The position numbers were made by a program, and so were the translations under genes. Below, in pieces: positions 1 to 8,283 of a DNA stretch of 64,000 bases; positions within the stretch are counted from its first letter, which is position 1; each line of letters begins with the position of its first letter. Source of the stretch: Streptomyces iranensis (lineage in GTDB: Bacteria > Actinomycetota > Actinomycetes > Streptomycetales > Streptomycetaceae); assembly GCF_017874715.1 (NCBI RefSeq), contig NZ_JAGGLR010000004.1:310001-374000 (forward strand). Reading direction: 5' to 3'. The notes under the pieces were generated by a model that saw only the letters and a list, made by a program, of their open reading frames with translations, had not been told where the DNA came from and did no database searches.

Positions 1-3000
1 GTGGTCGGCGTCCTGCTGCTGTCCCGCTGGTCGGCCATCGCCGATGGCGAGGCCCCGCTTGCGGGCTACCGCATCCTCGGCACCGACCGCTTCCTGCTGG
101 AAAAGCTCCTGGAGACCGGCCTTCCTCTTCTCCTCACCCTCGCCATGTTCGCCATGCCCTACGCGCTGCCGCTGGAGCTCGCCATGGGCGGCGGGCTGGC
201 GGAGACCCTGCTGATGGGCCTCGCCCCGCGCGCCCTGGCCCCGATCGCCTCACGCGTCGGAGCCAGGCTGGCGGCGCGCGAGGCCACGCAATGGGCGCGC
301 GGCGCGCTCCGGAGCCGTGGCCGGGGGTTCTTCTCCCGTACCTGGGACCGGGTGCGGCACGGCCGTACCGATCCGGTGGATCTGGCGACCGGGCGGATGT
401 TCCTGCCGCAGACGGATGTGGAGCTGCCGGGTGTGCTGCCGCTGGTGTTCTCCCGCCGGGTGGACTCCGGGTACCGCGCCGGAGGTTGGTTCGGCCCGAC
501 CTGGGCGTCGACGGCCGACCAGCGACTGGAGTCCGACGAGCAGGGCGTGATCTTCTTCACCGAGGACGGTCTGCTGCTGGCCTATCCGCATCCGGTGCCG
601 GGCGGCGCCGCGGTCCTGCCCGCGGAGGGTCCGCGGTGGCCGCTGGCACGGACGGCGGACGGGGTGACGTACACCCTCACCGACCCGGACGCCGGGCTCG
701 TACGCACCTTCACCGCGCACGGCGGCGAGGCGCTCGCGCTGCTGCGGGAGATCACCGACCGCAACGGCAACCGCGTCACCTTCACCTACGACGCTTCCGG
801 CACCCCCCTCGAGATCCTCCACAGCGGCGGCTACCGGCTTCGGCTGACGTCGGAGCACGAGCGGATCACCGGCCTGTGGGTGGGGGACGTAAGGGTGATG
901 GGCTACGGCTACACCGACGGCCATCTCACCGAAGTGACGGGCTCCTCGGGGCTGCCGCTGCGTTTCGTCTACGACCGGGCCGGGCGGGTCACGTCCTGGA
1001 TCGACACCAACAACCGGTGGTACTCCTACGCCTACGACGAGCGGGACCGGGTCGTCGCCGAGGGCGGCGAAGGCGGCCACTACACCCTCCGGATCGGCTA
1101 CGACGGGGTGGACCCGGATTTCCCCGGCCTGAAGGTCACGACCCTCACCTCACCGGACGATGCGGTCACCCGCTATCTGATCGACGAGGCGCACCAGGTC
1201 GTCGGGGAGATCGACGCGTCCGGCGCGGTCAGCCGCACGGCGTACGACCAGGCGGGCCGTACGGTCGCCGAAACCGACCCGCTGGGCCGCACCACCGGCT
1301 TGCGCTACGACGAACACGGCCATCTGACGGCCGTGATCCGCCCGGACGGCAGCGAGATCAGCGCGGCGCCGGACGCACAGGGCAACCCTGTACGGATCAC
1401 CGACCCGGGCGGCGCGGTGTGGCAGCAGACCTTCGACGCCGCGGGCAACCGCACGACCCTCACCGACCCCCTCGCCGCCACCACCCACTACCTCTACGAC
1501 CCGCGCGGAGGTCTGCTCGCCGTCACCGATCCGCTGGGCGCGACGACCCGGGTGCGCTGCGACGGAGCCGGGCTCCCGGTCGAGATCACCGACCCGCTGG
1601 GCGCCACGACCTGCTACCGGCGGGACGCGTTCGGCCGCGTCGTGGCCGAGACCGACCCGCTGGGCGCGGTGACCCGCTACGACTGGAACCCGGAGGGCAA
1701 ACTCCTGCGCCGCACCGGCCCGGATGGGTCGGCGGAGTCCTGGACGTACGACGGCGAGGGCAACCGCACCACCCACACCGACCCCGTCGGCGGCACGACC
1801 GTCTTCGAATACACCCACTTCGACCTGCTGGCCGCCCGCACGGGCCCGGATGGCGTCCGGTACGAGTTCGAGCATGACGCGGCGCTGCGGCTGGCGAAGG
1901 TCACCAATCCACAGGGGCTGACCTGGAGTTACGCGTACGACCTGGCGGGCCGCCTGGTGACGGAGACGGACTTCGACGACCGCGAAGTGCGCTACGCATA
2001 CGACGCGGCGGGCCAGCTCACCGCCCGGACCACGCCCTTGGGCCAGACCACCACGTACGAGTACGACGTGCTCGGCCGACTGATACGCAAAGCGTCCGAC
2101 GACCGCACCACAACCTTCACCTACGACCCCGCCGGGCTCCTTACCTCAGCCGCCGACCCGGACGCGAAGCTCGTCTACCAACGTGACCTCCTGGGCCGAG
2201 TGACGTCCGAAACGGTGAACGGCCGCGCCCTGACGCACACCTACGACCCCCTCGGCCGCCGCACCCGCCGCACCACACCCACCGGTGCCGTCACGACCTA
2301 CGCCTATGACGCGGCGGGCAACCGCACCGCTCTGACCGCCGGGAACCACACCCTCGCCTCGGCACACGACGCGGCGGGCCGCGAGACTACGCGCCACATC
2401 GGCGACGCCCTCACCCTCACCAACGCCTGGGACCCACTTGGCCGCCTGACCACGCAATCGCTGACCGGCGCATCCGGCGGCATCCACCACCGGACGTACG
2501 ACTATCGAGCCGACGGCCACCTGATCGCGGTGGACGACCACCTATCGGGCCGACGCACCTTCGGTCTGGACGCGACGGGCCGGGTGACGGCCGTCCACGC
2601 CGACAGTTGGACCGAGACCTACGCCTACGACGAGGCGGGCAACCAAACGCACGCGGCCTGGCCGAGCACGCAACCCGCCCAGGAGGCGACGGGCCCCCGC
2701 ACCTACACCGGCACGCGCATCACCGGCGCGGGCTCGGTCCGCTACGAACACGACGACGCGGGCCGCCTCACCCTCCGCCAAAGGACCCGCCTGTCGAAGA
2801 AGCCCGATACCTGGCGCTACACCTGGGACTCCGAAGACCGCCTGGTATCGGTCACCACCCCCGACGGTACGGTCTGGCGCTACCTGTACGACCCCTTCGG
2901 TCGCCGCACCACCAAACAACGCCTCGCGGCCGACGGCGAAAGCGTCCTGGAGCAAACGGATTTCACCTGGGACGGCCCCACCCTGGTGGAACAGACCACC

Positions 3001-3843
3001 ACTACCCCGGACTTCCCTCACCCCGTCACCCTCACCTGGGACCACGAGGGCCTTCACCCCATAACCCAGACCGAACGCGTCACCGAAGCCACCACCCAAC
3101 GCGAGATCGACGCCCGCTTCTTCGCGATCGTCACCGACCTGGTCGGCACCCCCACCGTACTCATCGACGAATCGGGCACCATCGCGTGGCATACCCGCTC
3201 CACCCTCTGGGGCACCACCACCTGGGCCGCCGACAGCACGGCCTACACCCCGCTCCGCTTTCCCGGCCAATACTTCGACCCCGAAACCGGCCTCCACTAC
3301 AATTTCCACCGCTATTACGACCCCGAAACCGCCCGCTACCTCTCCCCCGACCCCCTGGGCCTCGCGCCGGATCCCAACCTCGTCACGTACGTCCACAATC
3401 CTCATGTTTCGCTGGACCCTGACGGTCTCGCGCCATGCCGCCCCGGTCCGGGGGCGCTCATACAGGATGAGCAGAGGGGCATAGGGAATGTCTGGACGAA
3501 GGACCTGAGCCATGTGACCGGCAAGACGGCACGATCACGGAATCGGGCGATCGACGCCATGATCAGAGAGGATTTCCAGCACCTGCGGTTCACGCATCGA
3601 CCCCGGTACAGCCCCTGGGCAAGCACGGGAATCGCCAAAAATAATGTGGGCACTCAAGTCGGATGGAAGTCATTTGCCAGTAGGGACGAGCTGCGTAACA
3701 CACTTGTGCACGAGGAACTCCACCACCGCTGGTACGGGCGCGGCATCCCCGGTGGCACACATCACCCTCGCGACGGCTCCGGCATGTCCGCGAAATTCTA
3801 TGAAACGGTGGACAGATACATGAGAATGCGAGGCTGGCGATGA
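1..3843 (+). CDS. RHS/YD-repeat polymorphic toxin with HExxH tip domain (5' end probably outside window)
   Basis: This is a large RHS-type secreted or surface toxin, expected to act in contact-dependent or interbacterial competition. A hydrophobic stretch lies near residues 34-70. A DUF6531-like pre-RHS motif DPVDLATG starts at residue 124. Dozens of YD repeats of the form RYDxxGxL follow up to about residue 1100. The RHS core ends with YLSPDPLGL and a DPDGL motif at 1139-1143. The remaining ~137 residues form the variable tip, with HEELHH at 1237-1242, a classic HExxH zinc-peptidase signature. I infer a metallopeptidase-like toxin tip; no family was assigned. The tip is noticeably less GC-rich than the YD-repeat part, as expected of a swapped toxin cassette. 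The reading frame is open from base 1, so the true start may lie upstream. The stop overlaps the next gene by ATGA, which supports a toxin-immunity pair. Confidence 0.88.
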   Translation: MVGVLLLSRWSAIADGEAPLAGYRILGTDRFLLEKLLETGLPLLLTLAMFAMPYALPLELAMGGGLAETLLMGLAPRALAPIASRVGARLAAREATQWARGALRSRGRGFFSRTWDRVRHGRTDPVDLATGRMFLPQTDVELPGVLPLVFSRRVDSGYRAGGWFGPTWASTADQRLESDEQGVIFFTEDGLLLAYPHPVPGGAAVLPAEGPRWPLARTADGVTYTLTDPDAGLVRTFTAHGGEALALLREITDRNGNRVTFTYDASGTPLEILHSGGYRLRLTSEHERITGLWVGDVRVMGYGYTDGHLTEVTGSSGLPLRFVYDRAGRVTSWIDTNNRWYSYAYDERDRVVAEGGEGGHYTLRIGYDGVDPDFPGLKVTTLTSPDDAVTRYLIDEAHQVVGEIDASGAVSRTAYDQAGRTVAETDPLGRTTGLRYDEHGHLTAVIRPDGSEISAAPDAQGNPVRITDPGGAVWQQTFDAAGNRTTLTDPLAATTHYLYDPRGGLLAVTDPLGATTRVRCDGAGLPVEITDPLGATTCYRRDAFGRVVAETDPLGAVTRYDWNPEGKLLRRTGPDGSAESWTYDGEGNRTTHTDPVGGTTVFEYTHFDLLAARTGPDGVRYEFEHDAALRLAKVTNPQGLTWSYAYDLAGRLVTETDFDDREVRYAYDAAGQLTARTTPLGQTTTYEYDVLGRLIRKASDDRTTTFTYDPAGLLTSAADPDAKLVYQRDLLGRVTSETVNGRALTHTYDPLGRRTRRTTPTGAVTTYAYDAAGNRTALTAGNHTLASAHDAAGRETTRHIGDALTLTNAWDPLGRLTTQSLTGASGGIHHRTYDYRADGHLIAVDDHLSGRRTFGLDATGRVTAVHADSWTETYAYDEAGNQTHAAWPSTQPAQEATGPRTYTGTRITGAGSVRYEHDDAGRLTLRQRTRLSKKPDTWRYTWDSEDRLVSVTTPDGTVWRYLYDPFGRRTTKQRLAADGESVLEQTDFTWDGPTLVEQTTTTPDFPHPVTLTWDHEGLHPITQTERVTEATTQREIDARFFAIVTDLVGTPTVLIDESGTIAWHTRSTLWGTTTWAADSTAYTPLRFPGQYFDPETGLHYNFHRYYDPETARYLSPDPLGLAPDPNLVTYVHNPHVSLDPDGLAPCRPGPGALIQDEQRGIGNVWTKDLSHVTGKTARSRNRAIDAMIREDFQHLRFTHRPRYSPWASTGIAKNNVGTQVGWKSFASRDELRNTLVHEELHHRWYGRGIPGGTHHPRDGSGMSAKFYETVDRYMRMRGWR

Positions 3844-4253
3844 TTCAGCAGGCGGCCAGGCTCATTGAGCCGTGTGGCGATTGCGGCCGACCGTGCGAGG
3901 GGTGGGCGGTGCAATTGGTGAAGGAGGGCAGGCTCCGCTGGGAGCTTGAGTGGGCCTGCGACGACTGTGGCGTTTCGCACGACGGTGATTGGGGTATCGC
4001 TCCGGACGAAGTGCGGCGGCCCATCCTGGCCGAGCACGGGTATCGGCGAATCCGGGTCGAGGGGTCCATCAGTTCAGGAGGAAAGGTCCTCAGAGCGTTC
4101 CGAAATGCCTTCGGGGTATCCATCGGCGAGGCGAAGCAATCGGCCAATGAGCTTGCCGAGGAAGAGGGATATCGGGGAACCCTGGTAGAGGTTTCCCTGC
4201 TTGCTGAACTTCTCGGGGCGTCCGGCATCGCCACAACGATTGACCATGCCTGA
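3840..4253 (+). CDS. Probable immunity protein for the RHS toxin (zinc-ribbon plus L7/L12-like C-terminal domain)
   Basis: This 137-residue protein begins inside the RHS stop codon (ATGA overlap), so translation is probably coupled. The N-terminal half carries cysteines at 12, 15, 19, 40 and 43 (CGDCGRPC and CDDCG), suggesting a small zinc-binding fold. Residues ~78-137 read like the ribosomal protein L7/L12 C-terminal domain (GGKVLRAFRNAFGVSIGEAK), a fold seen in some bacterial immunity-like proteins. Base composition is less GC-biased than the backbone and matches the toxin tip. Immunity function is inferred from position and cassette-like composition, not from a recognised immunity family. 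Confidence 0.7.
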   Translation: MIQQAARLIEPCGDCGRPCEGWAVQLVKEGRLRWELEWACDDCGVSHDGDWGIAPDEVRRPILAEHGYRRIRVEGSISSGGKVLRAFRNAFGVSIGEAKQSANELAEEEGYRGTLVEVSLLAELLGASGIATTIDHA

Positions 4254-4277
4254 CGCCCATCGACCAAGACCGGCGCC

Positions 4278-4502
4278 TCAGAGCGCCGGGAACTGTCCAC
4301 CGCACACGGCGCTCGTGAACGAAGTCCACGCTTCTACGGGGAAGACGAGGGCGGGGCCTGCCGGGTGCTTGCTGTCCCGGACCGGGACGACACCGGCGGT
4401 GGCGGCTATGGAGGGCGCGAACTCCACGCACTGGCCTTCGTTCCCGTTGCTGTAGCTGGACTTGACCCATACGGCACGGGAAAGGTCGAGGGAAATTTTC
4501 AT
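4278..4502 (-). CDS. DUF397 domain-containing protein
   Basis: This 74-residue protein has the DUF397 signature: WVKSSYSNGNEGQCVEFA near the N-terminus and VPVRDSKHP followed by W..F in the second half. DUF397 proteins are abundant in Streptomyces and nearly always accompany an XRE/DUF5753 regulator. Some pairs (BldB/Scr1-like) have been described as antitoxin-toxin-like or as developmental regulators. Here the start overlaps the regulator's stop by ATGA, so the two are co-transcribed and probably translationally coupled. Confidence 0.9.
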   Translation of the reverse strand: MKISLDLSRAVWVKSSYSNGNEGQCVEFAPSIAATAGVVPVRDSKHPAGPALVFPVEAWTSFTSAVCGGQFPAL

Positions 4503-5323
4503 CGGGCGTATTCCTCCATCACACTACGGATCATGGACAACGACTCATCAGGGTGCAGCGCGGCAGCCCGTAGCCGATCATAGGTGGCCGTCGCGCTCCC
4601 CACCGCTTCGGGCGAATCGATGAGTTGGCCTGCGATCGCCGTATCCGCGTAGAGGACATTCGGTCCCTCATCGAATACCAGAAGCGTGAAACTCTCCGCC
4701 GCAGGCGGTGCCCCCACCGCGAACGGTAGTACCTGGATGGTGATGTGCGGGGACTCCGCCGCCTTCAGGAGGTGGGCAAGCTGTGCGGCCATGACTCCGG
4801 CGCCACCCACCGTGTGCCGTAGGCACGCCTCGTTCAGGATGCACCACAGCAGCGGAGGCGTGTCCTTCTCCATCACCTCCCGCCTCCGCAGCCGCCGCTC
4901 GACCTTCGCATCGATTTCATTGGCACTCGCCCGGGGGTGGACAGCCCGGAAGATCTCGCGCGCGTACTCGGGCGTTTGCAGCATGCCCATGATGAGCGTC
5001 GCCGAGTAGTCCAGGATGCTGACCGCCTGCCGCTCCAACTGCACGTACGGCACGAACCAGTCCGGATAGCCGTGCTGGCTGGCCCGCTTCCGAAGGCGCG
5101 CGAACGTGCCCGGCGTGCCGAAGACCCGATCGCACGCCTCGGCGAACTCCGGGCTGGCCAGCCGCTCCCCTGCCTCCACCTTGGCCACATACTGCTGCCC
5201 GTAGTTGGCCTTCAAGCCCAACTCCCGCTGGCTCAGCTCCGCCCGCATGCGCCAGGTCCGTACCTCGGCTCCTAAGAACGCCGCCCCGCTGGGCGGTTCC
5301 TGGCCTTCCTTGGCCTCACTCAC
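4499..5323 (-). CDS. XRE-family transcriptional regulator with DUF5753 (Scr1-type) domain
   Basis: This is an N-terminal helix-turn-helix regulator (LGAEVRTWRMRAELSQRELG, then QQYVAKVEAGERLAS) followed by a ~170-residue DUF5753 domain with the typical QLERQA..ILDYSATLIMGMLQT and LLWCILNEACLRH segments. The frame is open to 5428. I place the start at the GTG at 5323 because a GGGGAG ribosome-binding site lies about 9 bases upstream and the protein then begins VSEAKEGQEP. It forms a two-gene unit with the downstream DUF397 gene and diverges from a small-protein operon at 5457. It is probably autoregulated from the shared intergenic region. Confidence 0.92.
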   Translation of the reverse strand: MSEAKEGQEPPSGAAFLGAEVRTWRMRAELSQRELGLKANYGQQYVAKVEAGERLASPEFAEACDRVFGTPGTFARLRKRASQHGYPDWFVPYVQLERQAVSILDYSATLIMGMLQTPEYAREIFRAVHPRASANEIDAKVERRLRRREVMEKDTPPLLWCILNEACLRHTVGGAGVMAAQLAHLLKAAESPHITIQVLPFAVGAPPAAESFTLLVFDEGPNVLYADTAIAGQLIDSPEAVGSATATYDRLRAAALHPDESLSMIRSVMEEYAR

Positions 5324-5370
5324 CTGTGGTTCTCCCCTCACCCCAAGCCTCTTGGTGTGCCCGAATCCCT

Positions 5371-5395
5371 GTTGCGCGCGGCCCCGCAGGGCAAC
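5371..5395. promoter_or_regulatory. Inverted repeat in divergent XRE/small-operon promoter
   Basis: GTTGC at 5371-5375 and GCAAC at 5391-5395 form an inverted repeat in the 133-base interval between the XRE gene and the divergent small operon. This is a reasonable place for an XRE operator. The arms are short and GC-rich, so support is positional only. Confidence 0.3.
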
Positions 5396-5456
5396 GCTGG
5401 GAGTACACAGAGTGATTAAAGCTCGCAAGACACATCCAGGTCAGGAAGAACCCCCC

Positions 5457-5702
5457 ATGGTGTTTCCCCCCGAACACATCACCGAATCCACGCGACATCG
5501 CGTCGCGGACCGGGTCACCCGCGAGATGCGAGAAGTGGCGCGGCGACGTGGCTGGAGTTCGGCGGGCCCGGCCGAGCCAGCGGCGGGAGGGACTCCGTAC
5601 GTCCTCTTCTGCGGGGCGCTCCCCGAAGATCTCGCACGGCGCCGACAGCCGCCCTGCCTCTCACCCACACCCGCACCCGCACCCGCACCCACCGGAGAGT
5701 GA
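5457..5702 (+). CDS. Small hypothetical protein (81 aa)
   Basis: The ATG at 5457 follows an AGGAAGAA ribosome-binding site. The longer frame from 5205 runs antisense over the XRE gene and is not credible. The protein starts MVFPPEHITESTRHRV, has a charged helical middle (DRVTREMREVARRRG) and ends in a Pro-Ala tail (TPAPAPAPTGE). I recognise no domain. It is the first of three tightly packed small genes facing away from the XRE/DUF397 pair, a frequent arrangement in Streptomyces, so the regulator may control it. Confidence 0.6.
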   Translation: MVFPPEHITESTRHRVADRVTREMREVARRRGWSSAGPAEPAAGGTPYVLFCGALPEDLARRRQPPCLSPTPAPAPAPTGE

Positions 5703-5705
5703 CCG

Positions 5706-5867
5706 TTGAACGACGTCTGCCCCACCTGCCGCCACTACGCGGCACTGCGCGAACAGGCCAGACAAGCCGGGGACTACAGCAAGGCCACCGACTACGAGGT
5801 ACTGCGCCGGCGCCACCCCGCCCACACCGTCCACATCCCCCGGCAGCCCAAAGGACGCATCGCATGA
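5706..5867 (+). CDS. Very small CxxC protein (53 aa, TTG start)
   Basis: A 53-codon frame starts at TTG 5706, three bases after the previous stop, and ends at TGA 5867. That stop overlaps the next ATG. The product begins LNDVCPTCRHYAALREQA, with a CxxC pair, and continues with a charged helical stretch containing YSKATDYEVLRRRHP. A GGAGAG sequence at the end of the previous gene can serve as ribosome-binding site. The tight stop/start packing on both sides argues that this is real although very short. Function is unknown. Confidence 0.5.
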   Translation: MNDVCPTCRHYAALREQARQAGDYSKATDYEVLRRRHPAHTVHIPRQPKGRIA

Positions 5868-6112
5868 ACCACCAGCCCCATCAGCCACGGCCCAGCACCC
5901 GTCCAGGGCCCGCCCCCGGCCAGGTGGCGTACGACCCGGCCAGTGGCCGTACCGGCGTGGTGCAGGCGGTGCACAGCGTCGCCGAATTGCGCTTCGACCA
6001 CCGGATGACCAGCGATCCCGTCGCGTTCCTCCGGCCGGAGCGAGGCGGGGTCGAGTGGACGGCCGATGCTGCGGCCCTGCGTTTCCCGACGGATGAGGAA
6101 AGGACCGTCTGA
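5864..6112 (+). CDS. Small hypothetical protein (82 aa)
   Basis: The ATG at 5864 overlaps the preceding stop (ATGA). The 82-residue product begins with a Pro/Gln/Arg-rich segment and then reads VAYDPASGRTGVVQAVHS and RPERGGVEWTADAAALRF, which looks like a small beta-rich domain related to short Streptomyces proteins found beside XRE/DUF397 genes. No catalytic motif is visible. It is the last of the three-gene small operon. Confidence 0.55.
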   Translation: MNHQPHQPRPSTRPGPAPGQVAYDPASGRTGVVQAVHSVAELRFDHRMTSDPVAFLRPERGGVEWTADAAALRFPTDEERTV

Positions 6113-6157
6113 TGCCGTCGAGTCCACCGAGGTGCTCGCGGAGCGCCTCGGCGTTCC

Positions 6158-6667
6158 TCAGGAGCAGTAGCCCTCACGCAGCAGCGCGTTGATTCGCTTG
6201 CCGTTGGACACGGTCACCTTGTGGTGTGCGCTGCTGAAGCGACGTGCCGCTTTCTCGTCAGGGTTCGCAGCCTTTCGGCGGAGGTCGTAGCACTGTTCGC
6301 CGGCCTTGTTGATGTCTTCGGCGGCCCCGAGCGCCGGGTCGATGTCGCGTAGGGCGCTTTGGAGTTCAAGGGCGCGGAGGCCCAGCAAGTCTTCCTTGGC
6401 CTGGTCACTGGCGTCCGACGGGACCTGCACCGGAAGCCTGTGGTCGGTGGGTGAGGCCGAGGGGGTGACGGGAGTTGTGGGGGGCTTGGAGGTTGGGGGT
6501 GGTGACGTGCCGGCCGACGTAGTGGTCGTGCTCGGCTTGGGCGAGGCCGCCTCGGGGTGTGAGTCGTCGGTGCCGCAGCCCGCCAGCAGCAGCACGGCGG
6601 CCACGCCAAAGGCAGCGGAGGCGGCCGCGAGCGGGTCGCGTCGTCCGGGGGAGGGTTTCCCGCGCAT
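6158..6667 (-). CDS. Lipoprotein of unknown function
   Basis: This is a predicted lipoprotein. The signal peptide has a hydrophobic core (AAASAAFGVAAVLLLAGC) ending in a lipobox LAGC. A Ser/Thr/Pro-rich linker of about 60 residues (STTTTSAGTSPPPTSKPPTT) follows, and then a ~90-residue helical domain with two cysteines (EQCYDLRRK and REGYCS at the very end), possibly a disulfide. I chose ATG 6667 (MRGKPSPGRRD) because GGGAG lies 6 bases upstream; the longer frame would push the signal peptide too far inside. It probably sits on the outer face of the membrane. Confidence 0.7.
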   Translation of the reverse strand: MRGKPSPGRRDPLAAASAAFGVAAVLLLAGCGTDDSHPEAASPKPSTTTTSAGTSPPPTSKPPTTPVTPSASPTDHRLPVQVPSDASDQAKEDLLGLRALELQSALRDIDPALGAAEDINKAGEQCYDLRRKAANPDEKAARRFSSAHHKVTVSNGKRINALLREGYCS

Positions 6668-6724
6668 GGCTGGCTCCCGTGGGTGGATTTGAGGGCCTTC
6701 CTCAGCACGACCAAGCTGGCACAT

Positions 6725-7134
6725 CGGCTGCGGGACCGGTCCCGGGCGGGGTCCGCGGAGGACGTCCTTCGCGATACCGCGACGACACGCTGACCCGGCT
6801 GATCCGTCCGGGCCGTCCGTACGAAGAAGACGACATCAGATTGACCCGTTCCCATCCGGGGCGTGCGCAGTTGGGCGGCATCACAGGGCCCGGGGGATGG
6901 CCAAACCCTCGGGTCCGCTTCTCTTTGTGGCCGTTCGGTCGGAGTGTCCGTCCCTCGGCCTACCCGTTCCGTCGGCCTACCCGTTCCTCTGGCGTGCCCG
7001 TTCCCTCGGTGTGCCGCTCCCCCGGGCGTGGGCCCGAACACCTGCGGATCGAGATCCCGTCCCAGTAGGGTCCTGCGTACGAGAGGGGGAATAACACCCG
7101 TGTATTCACCCGTTCTTGACCCGAGGTAGGCGCC
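6725..7134. other. Non-coding interval with degenerate 17-bp tandem repeats
   Basis: No credible gene is visible here. From about 6940 to 7025 a roughly 17-base unit around CGGCCTACCCGTTCC is repeated five times with decay. The last 80 bases are less GC-rich and should hold the promoter and ribosome-binding site (GAGGTAGG) of the GH25 gene. Confidence 0.6.
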
Positions 7135-7794
7135 ATGCTGCACGGCATCGACGTGAGTTCGCACCAGTCCACGTTCGACGCGGACGGACTGGCCTTCGTC
7201 TTCATCAAGGCGACCGAAGGCCGGTCGTACATCAACCCGAAGCAGACCTCGCAGGCGTCCCGGGCGCGTAAGGCGGGATGCGTCGTCGGCTTCTACCACT
7301 TCCTGTGGCCGGGCAACATCTCGGCACAGGCGCGCTACTTCGTCGAGAAGTGCGCGTCCCAGAAGCACGATCTGCTCGCCGTGGACTGGGAGACCACCGG
7401 TTCCGGCACCCGCGCCAGCAACGCCGAGAAGGACCGGTTCATCCGCGAGGTCAAGAAGCTGCGGCCCACCCACCGGGTCATGCTCTACTGCAACCGGAAC
7501 TTCTGGCTCAACTACGACACCACGTCGTACGCCGGCGACGGCCTGTGGATAGCGGACTACGTGACGGCGGGCAAGCCGCGCATCAAGGCGAAGTGGCGGA
7601 TCCACCAGTACACCGACCGCCCGCTGGACAAGGACGTGGCGAACTTCTCCAGCAAGTCCGCGCTCCAGGCATGGGCCGACCCCAGCCGGGCGGCGCTCAC
7701 CGCCGATGAGGAGGCGGAGGACGTGGCGGACGTCCACACGGCGGAGGACGTGGCGGATGGGGAGGACGGGGAGAACGTGGCGGGCGGGGCCTGA
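7135..7794 (+). CDS. Glycoside hydrolase family 25 (lysozyme-like) protein
   Basis: The 219-residue product is a GH25 muramidase-like domain: N-terminal HGIDVSSHQ with Asp6, FIKATEG, GFYHFLWPG, then the DxE catalytic pair in AVDWETTG (Asp84, Glu86), and C-terminal LWIADY and IHQYTDRPLDKD. GH25 enzymes hydrolyse the beta-1,4 bond between MurNAc and GlcNAc. There is no signal peptide at the ATG (7135; ribosome-binding site GAGGTAGG). It is either released by lysis or non-classical export, or acts inside, as phage endolysins do. The last ~30 residues form an acidic repeat (EEAEDVADVHTAEDVADG) not typical of the family. Confidence 0.88.
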   Translation: MLHGIDVSSHQSTFDADGLAFVFIKATEGRSYINPKQTSQASRARKAGCVVGFYHFLWPGNISAQARYFVEKCASQKHDLLAVDWETTGSGTRASNAEKDRFIREVKKLRPTHRVMLYCNRNFWLNYDTTSYAGDGLWIADYVTAGKPRIKAKWRIHQYTDRPLDKDVANFSSKSALQAWADPSRAALTADEEAEDVADVHTAEDVADGEDGENVAGGA

Positions 7795-7855
7795 CCGGAC
7801 CCCGGGGCCCCGGGCCCCTCGGGCGTTGTCGGTGGGGGCGCCTACGCTGCCCGGT

Positions 7856-8164
7856 ATGAGTTACGCAGACCTGCGCGAACTCCGCAGCGCGCTCACCACC
7901 GCGTCGGACATCGCCTTCTCGCTGGACGCCGCACCCTCCGGGCCGGAGACCGAGCTGCTCACCGACGCCCTGCGGCGGGCACTCGCCGCGGCGGGATCGC
8001 TGACCGCTGAGCACGGTTCGACGGGCTGCCCGGAGCATCCGCGCGGGGCCGTCGATCCGCTGTACGGGGATCCGGACGACCCGCTGCCGCCCGGCTACGG
8101 CCGATGTCTGCTGTGCAACGACCGCAGACGGCGGGCCGGCGCACAGCGGCGCGGCTGGCGCTGA
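7856..8164 (+). CDS. Hypothetical protein with C-terminal CxxC
   Basis: This 102-residue protein is taken from ATG 7856 (MSYADLRELRSALTTASD). The N-terminal half is helical. The C-terminal half contains CPEHPRG, then LPPGYGRCLLCNDRRRR, which suggests a single zinc site from C, H and CxxC residues. No clear ribosome-binding site precedes it. It follows the GH25 gene by 61 bases and may be co-transcribed. I do not recognise the family. Confidence 0.55.
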   Translation: MSYADLRELRSALTTASDIAFSLDAAPSGPETELLTDALRRALAAAGSLTAEHGSTGCPEHPRGAVDPLYGDPDDPLPPGYGRCLLCNDRRRRAGAQRRGWR

Positions 8165-8192
8165 CGCGCCGGCCGCGCCGTCGTCCGTACGG

Positions 8193-8271
8193 CCCGATCA
8201 ACCGGTCTTCGGCCCCGATCAGCCGGTCTTCGGCCCGTTCAGCCGGTCTTCGGCCTGCTCAGCGGGTCCGC
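8193..8271. repeat. 20-bp tandem repeat, four units
   Basis: Four head-to-tail units of about 20 bases around CCGATCAGCCGGTCTTCGGC fill the space between two convergent genes. The unit drifts slightly from copy to copy. Confidence 0.75.
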
Positions 8272-8283
8272 TTCCGGCTTGTT

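Noticed and set aside
250..3513. Long frames antisense or shifted to the RHS gene
   Set aside because: Their composition (runs of G, R, A, V) is a by-product of GC-rich third positions, while the RHS frame shows regular YD repeats.
6112..6168. Short peptide frame after the third small gene, reading VESTEVLAERLGVPQEQ in one frame
   Set aside because: It looks protein-like but is under 20 codons, has no start codon in that frame, and overlaps the end of the opposite lipoprotein gene.
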